Below are positions 60,773 to 64,000 of a DNA stretch of 64,000 nt, in pieces. Each line of letters begins with the position of its first letter. The stretch's first letter is position 1. This DNA comes from a virus, in IMG/VR virus record IMGVR_UViG_3300034375_003113, positions 62,001-126,000 of that record. One strand, given 5' to 3'. The notes under the pieces are model-generated. The model saw only the letters and a list, made by a program, of their open reading frames with translations. It ran no database searches and was not told where the DNA came from. The translations under genes were made by a program, and so were the position numbers.

Positions 60773-62171
60773 ATCACATCTAACAAAAGGTGGTCCAGGC
60801 GACAAATATCTTGGCGATGGTAAAGTTGATACTAGTCAATGGTTTCAAGCAGGTTGTATGAAACCTTGGAGTGATGGTGAGTTTGAACAAAAAATCAAAG
60901 ATCAAAAAATGTTTTTCTGTAGCGCTCCCTTTCAAATGTTATACACCAATACAAGAGGCAGATATGCACCATGCTCTTGGGCTGAATTAAACAACGATCA
61001 TTTAGCACCTAAAATACATGACGTTACATTTAGAGATTGGTTTGAAAATAATGAAAATCTAAACAAGTTAAGAGCAGAAATGCTAGATGAAAATTCTGAT
61101 TTAAAACTTACAAATGAATGGTGTAGAACTTGTAGAAAACAAGAAAAACTATACGGAAGATCAAGGCGACAAGCTGCACTTAAAATACAAACTAATGATT
61201 CACTTATATGGCCTGAACTAAAAAAATCTGTAAGAAGATACCAAGAAGATTTGAGAGGTCATATAAAAGATAGATGTTTTGAGGTACAGATAAAAGTATA
61301 TGGTAACAAATGTAACCTTGATTGTTTTATGTGCCATCCTTGGGATTCAACAAAAAGAATAGAAACAATACAACACAAGGCATTAGATAATCAAACCATA
61401 TATTCACAAAAATTACAAAAGTATGCTAGAGCAGGAGTATCATTTAATTTAGATAATGATAGTTTAGATAAAATATCAGATCAGGTAGTAGATATAGCAC
61501 CTTACATCTATGCAATGAAACTTATAGGTGGTGAACCATTAGTTATGAAACCATATTATAAGTTACTTGAAAAATTGGTAGAAAAGGCGCCTGATGATTG
61601 TCAAAAAATGCTTTTAAAATTTCAGACAAATATGCAAACTATGAATATGGATAAAATGAAAGTTACAGATTTTATTCCTAAGTTTGGTTTATTTGAGTTT
61701 ACCGTATCACTTGATAGTGTAGGAATATATAATAACTATATTAGAAGAAGATCAAATTGGGATGAGATTGTTAATAACATTAAGACCGTTAGAAAGTACC
61801 CTAATGTAAAAATAAATATTAATGGCGCTATATCGTTTTTAAGTGTGCTTAGATTTTATGAGTTGCCTGAATGGTACGACAAAAATATTGATATATTTGA
61901 AACAAGGGAAAGAGGCTCTATGATAAACTGGTCTAATATAAGAAGTCCCGAAAAATTAGCTGCAAACGTATTGCCTGATAAACTCAAACAAGAACTGATA
62001 CCTAAATATGAAAAGTGGCCAGATATACAACAAGTATTACGAGAAGACAATAATGGGTATGACTATAAAGAAACAATTAAATACTTATTACAAATAGATG
62101 AACGTTACAAGGGAACTAAATGGGAGTACAATTTATTTGATGTATTTCCTGAACTAAAGGAGTATTACTAG
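60750..62171 (+). CDS. Radical SAM enzyme with N-terminal twitch/SPASM-like cysteines
   Basis: 473 aa. GNKCNLDCFMC carries the cluster cysteines C188, C192 and C195, and MKLIGGEPLVMKPYYKLL the GGEP motif. Before it, FFCSAPFQMLYTNTRGRYAPCSWAEL and NEWCRTCRKQE (C57, C75, C125, C128) form an auxiliary cysteine set placed N-terminally instead of the usual C-terminal SPASM. This layout is known as 'twitch' radical SAM proteins in marine phages. Substrate unknown. Confidence 0.8.
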   Translation: MTKDTKDKSHLTKGGPGDKYLGDGKVDTSQWFQAGCMKPWSDGEFEQKIKDQKMFFCSAPFQMLYTNTRGRYAPCSWAELNNDHLAPKIHDVTFRDWFENNENLNKLRAEMLDENSDLKLTNEWCRTCRKQEKLYGRSRRQAALKIQTNDSLIWPELKKSVRRYQEDLRGHIKDRCFEVQIKVYGNKCNLDCFMCHPWDSTKRIETIQHKALDNQTIYSQKLQKYARAGVSFNLDNDSLDKISDQVVDIAPYIYAMKLIGGEPLVMKPYYKLLEKLVEKAPDDCQKMLLKFQTNMQTMNMDKMKVTDFIPKFGLFEFTVSLDSVGIYNNYIRRRSNWDEIVNNIKTVRKYPNVKININGAISFLSVLRFYELPEWYDKNIDIFETRERGSMINWSNIRSPEKLAANVLPDKLKQELIPKYEKWPDIQQVLREDNNGYDYKETIKYLLQIDERYKGTKWEYNLFDVFPELKEYY

Positions 62172-62172
62172 C

Positions 62173-62201
62173 TTGACTTTATGTTAAGATTGTGTTACAA
62201 T
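62173..62201 (+). promoter_or_regulatory. Sigma-70 promoter before the second split SPASM gene
   Basis: TTGACT (62173-62178), 17-nt spacer, TACAAT (62196-62201). The start point would be about 62208, exactly the A of the ATG, predicting a leaderless mRNA. Confidence 0.65.
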
Positions 62202-62207
62202 ATAAAA

Positions 62208-62531
62208 ATGAATCCTAAAGATATAAAAATTAAACCTAGATGTTTAACATATCAACCTAAAAGTTATCATAAACCAGCAGCCTATACATCTGATGGTTAT
62301 ATGTTACCTTGTTGTTGGTTAGATGATCCTAAAAACGATCACGGTGTAACGGAAGTCTTTCATTTAAAAGACGATCACCTTGCACTAAAAAATGTTGACA
62401 AGTTAGAAGATATATATGGATCTAAAGAGTGGGAACACTTCTTTGATACGCTAATAAATAATCCAAGTTGTGCTTTGAAACAATGCCAATACAAGTGTGG
62501 TAATTTAGAAAAAGATACTTATAAAAAATGA
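62208..62531 (+). CDS. Stand-alone SPASM-like cysteine protein 2
   Basis: 107 aa from ATG 62208, chosen because a promoter places its start point there; 62181 is the alternative. Cysteines 12, 35, 36, 88, 93 and 97 (SDGYMLPCCWLDDP; NNPSCALKQCQYKC) parallel those of 29434-29808. It precedes its radical SAM partner here, while at 29 kb it follows it. Start and stop overlap as ATGA. Confidence 0.6.
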   Translation: MNPKDIKIKPRCLTYQPKSYHKPAAYTSDGYMLPCCWLDDPKNDHGVTEVFHLKDDHLALKNVDKLEDIYGSKEWEHFFDTLINNPSCALKQCQYKCGNLEKDTYKK

Positions 62532-63286
62532 GCCATTTAACAGACTTCTATATTCAAAATCAAAAACTATCTTCACCTAATATGGATCTATCACATAGAT
62601 GTATATTACGTTGCCCACAATGTTTACGACAAAAGGTAGAAGGTCTACCTAGAATAGCAAGATCATTTGATATAGGTAAAGCAGAATTTAGAAAAGTATT
62701 AAACTATTATGAAAATCAGATAACCTTTTGTGGTCAAATATCAGACCCAATATATCATCCTGACTTTCTTGCATTTTTAGAAATGATGGACGGTTTAGGT
62801 AAAGGTTTAAGAGTTGCAACTAATGGTACTAATACAAAAGGCATGGATGAGAAGTGGTGGGAAAAAGCATATAGTTATGGTCTAGGAGAAAATTGTTGGT
62901 ACTTTGGTGTTGATGGTTTAGATGAGAAATCAGAATTGTATCGTATAGGTTCTAATTTTAAACAAGTATGGGAAACTATGAAAATGGGAGTACAGGCAGG
63001 TCACCCTATAGTGTGGCAATATATAATATTTGGATACAATGAACATGAAATAGAACAAGCAAAAGAGATTGCACATAAAGAAGGCATAACATTATTATTA
63101 GTAAAAACAAATAGAGGTTTTGATCCTAGAAGTAGAAAATTAAGAAAAAATGTACAAAAGGCTTATGATAACTTTGCTGTACCTAGTGACAAGAATAGAG
63201 TTAAAAAAATAAAAAGTGAAGAATACTTTAACGTTACACCAGAACTACAACGTTGGAGACAAGTTAGACAAGGAGCATTAAAATGA
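62528..63286 (+). CDS. Radical SAM enzyme, split type B
   Basis: 252 aa. MDLSHRCILRCPQC carries C25, C29 and C32. ITFCGQISDPIYHPDFLAFLEMM replaces GGEP and matches the other FCGQ-type enzyme at 28788. Like it, it lacks a fused auxiliary domain. WQYIIFGYNEHEIEQAKEIAHKEGITLLLVKTNRG aligns with WQFIVFSYNEHNLEKAKQMA of the paralogue. Overlaps both neighbours as ATGA. Confidence 0.75.
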   Translation: MSHLTDFYIQNQKLSSPNMDLSHRCILRCPQCLRQKVEGLPRIARSFDIGKAEFRKVLNYYENQITFCGQISDPIYHPDFLAFLEMMDGLGKGLRVATNGTNTKGMDEKWWEKAYSYGLGENCWYFGVDGLDEKSELYRIGSNFKQVWETMKMGVQAGHPIVWQYIIFGYNEHEIEQAKEIAHKEGITLLLVKTNRGFDPRSRKLRKNVQKAYDNFAVPSDKNRVKKIKSEEYFNVTPELQRWRQVRQGALK

Positions 63287-64000
63287 ACTTAACATATGGA
63301 AATCAAACAATTGAATTTTGGACAAATATAAAAGAACAAATAAACAAATCACCATATAAAGAACAAGCATTAAAAGATATTGACTTTGATGATGATTTTT
63401 TACCTAAACAAATAGTTATGTCATTATCAGGTGGTTGTGACTCAGCGTCAGCAACATACTTAACATTAAAACACTTTCCGCAAATAGAAATATTTCCTTT
63501 TATGTGTAATGACGTAAACGCCCCTAAAGACGCTGACGCAGCTAGAGAAATAGTTGAATATTTACAAAAGAAGTTTCCTAATGGTAAGTTAAATGACATA
63601 ACAATCAAAGACTTTAACGATAGAGAAGTAGGTGGCTGGTGGCCTAAAGCAAGAGATAGTATGTTAGAAAATCAAAAGTTATATGGCAATATGTCTGTAA
63701 CTGCTGTTGCAAAGATTTTACAATTAGATAAACTAATACCTGAATTTATGAGTCAATTTAAAGGACCTATTAGATTAGATGGTATGACAGCAAACCCACC
63801 TGTACAAATACGTATGGCATTTGCCAAATATGCAAAAGAAAGATTTCCTGAAATCAATTATACTCCTAAAAATTTAGAAAGAATACAAGGTGAAACAAGA
63901 CGTGATGTTTCAAACAAACCTAATATAACATATAACGTATATCAACCTTATATAAATGTAAATAAAAGATTTGTTGCTGGTGTATTTAAAGAAGAAGGTT
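63283..64000 (+). CDS. PP-loop ATP pyrophosphatase, 3' end beyond window
   Basis: 239 residues are visible. QIVMSLSGGCDSASATYL carries the S-G-G-x-D-S ATP loop (residues 49-54) of enzymes that adenylate a substrate before adding sulfur, nitrogen or an amide (TilS, QueC, asparagine synthetase types). MTANPPVQIRM and RIQGETRRDV are further conserved-looking segments. Coupled (ATGA) to the split radical SAM pair, so probably in one pathway. Which family cannot be decided from this part. Confidence 0.7.
   Translation, partial: MNLTYGNQTIEFWTNIKEQINKSPYKEQALKDIDFDDDFLPKQIVMSLSGGCDSASATYLTLKHFPQIEIFPFMCNDVNAPKDADAAREIVEYLQKKFPNGKLNDITIKDFNDREVGGWWPKARDSMLENQKLYGNMSVTAVAKILQLDKLIPEFMSQFKGPIRLDGMTANPPVQIRMAFAKYAKERFPEINYTPKNLERIQGETRRDVSNKPNITYNVYQPYINVNKRFVAGVFKEEG

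Noticed and set aside
1-64000. tRNA genes
   Set aside because: No cloverleaf-like GC-richer segment or TTCGA-type loop with matching arms was seen in the short gaps. A covariance-model scan would settle it.

Overview
The window is a very AT-rich stretch of a contractile-tailed, T4-like phage (myovirus), probably marine. Two blocks of virion genes fix this: a baseplate block at 39853-56170 (homologues of T4 gp25, gp6 and gp8, a PAAR spike-tip protein and a DUF4815 giant) and a fibre/structural block at 1-13454. At least twelve copies of the T4 late-promoter box TATAAATA sit in front of genes. The host must be Gram-negative, because the phage carries an outer-membrane TonB-dependent receptor and several proteins with Sec signal peptides. 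The base composition, the baseplate/fibre families and pstS would suit a phage of Pelagibacter-like bacteria, but nothing here proves the host.

Layout. 1-13454 (minus): five long or short tail-fibre-type proteins built from TLTNKT-type repeats, one of them 2302 aa, plus small structural proteins. 13460-13477: an 18-bp palindrome holding two divergent late boxes. 13506-15581 (plus): two paralogous small proteins and an ATP-grasp enzyme. 15571-27860 (minus): a run of 13 tightly packed genes, comprising two cobalamin-type radical SAM enzymes, six small Fe(II)/2-oxoglutarate oxygenase-like proteins, a methyltransferase and a cysteine-less peroxiredoxin-like protein, followed by a BtuB-like TonB receptor, TctA and TctC. 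27928-38642 (plus): 14 overlapping genes for glycosyltransferases, radical SAM enzymes with a split SPASM partner, SGNH hydrolases, a sugar aminotransferase, a carbamoyltransferase, a nitroreductase-like protein and a methyltransferase. 38611-56170 (minus): a hypothetical protein, a sugar epimerase, then structural and baseplate genes. 56328-58496 (plus): small proteins and an exported beta-lactamase-fold protein ending in a strong terminator. 58542-59907 (minus): pstS, a 25-aa membrane peptide and a small basic protein. 59987-64000 (plus): a nitroreductase, three radical SAM/SPASM genes and a PP-loop ATPase cut by the window edge.

How it may work together. The two divergent operons at 15.6-38.6 kb form a roughly 23-kb accessory island between fibre and baseplate genes. 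The right-hand operon has the toolkit of a glycan or aminoglycoside-like pathway: assembly, amination, methylation, carbamoylation and acyl handling. The left-hand operon is rich in iron- and cobalamin-dependent enzymes and ends in an outer-membrane receptor and two inner-membrane/periplasmic transport components. I infer that the island makes or modifies a specific molecule (surface glycan, virion fibre or a small metabolite), and that the receptor may supply a cofactor such as cobalamin. Neither product nor substrate can be read from the sequence.

No tRNA, rRNA, CRISPR array, integrase or attachment site was recognised. No gene-free stretch longer than about 160 bases exists.
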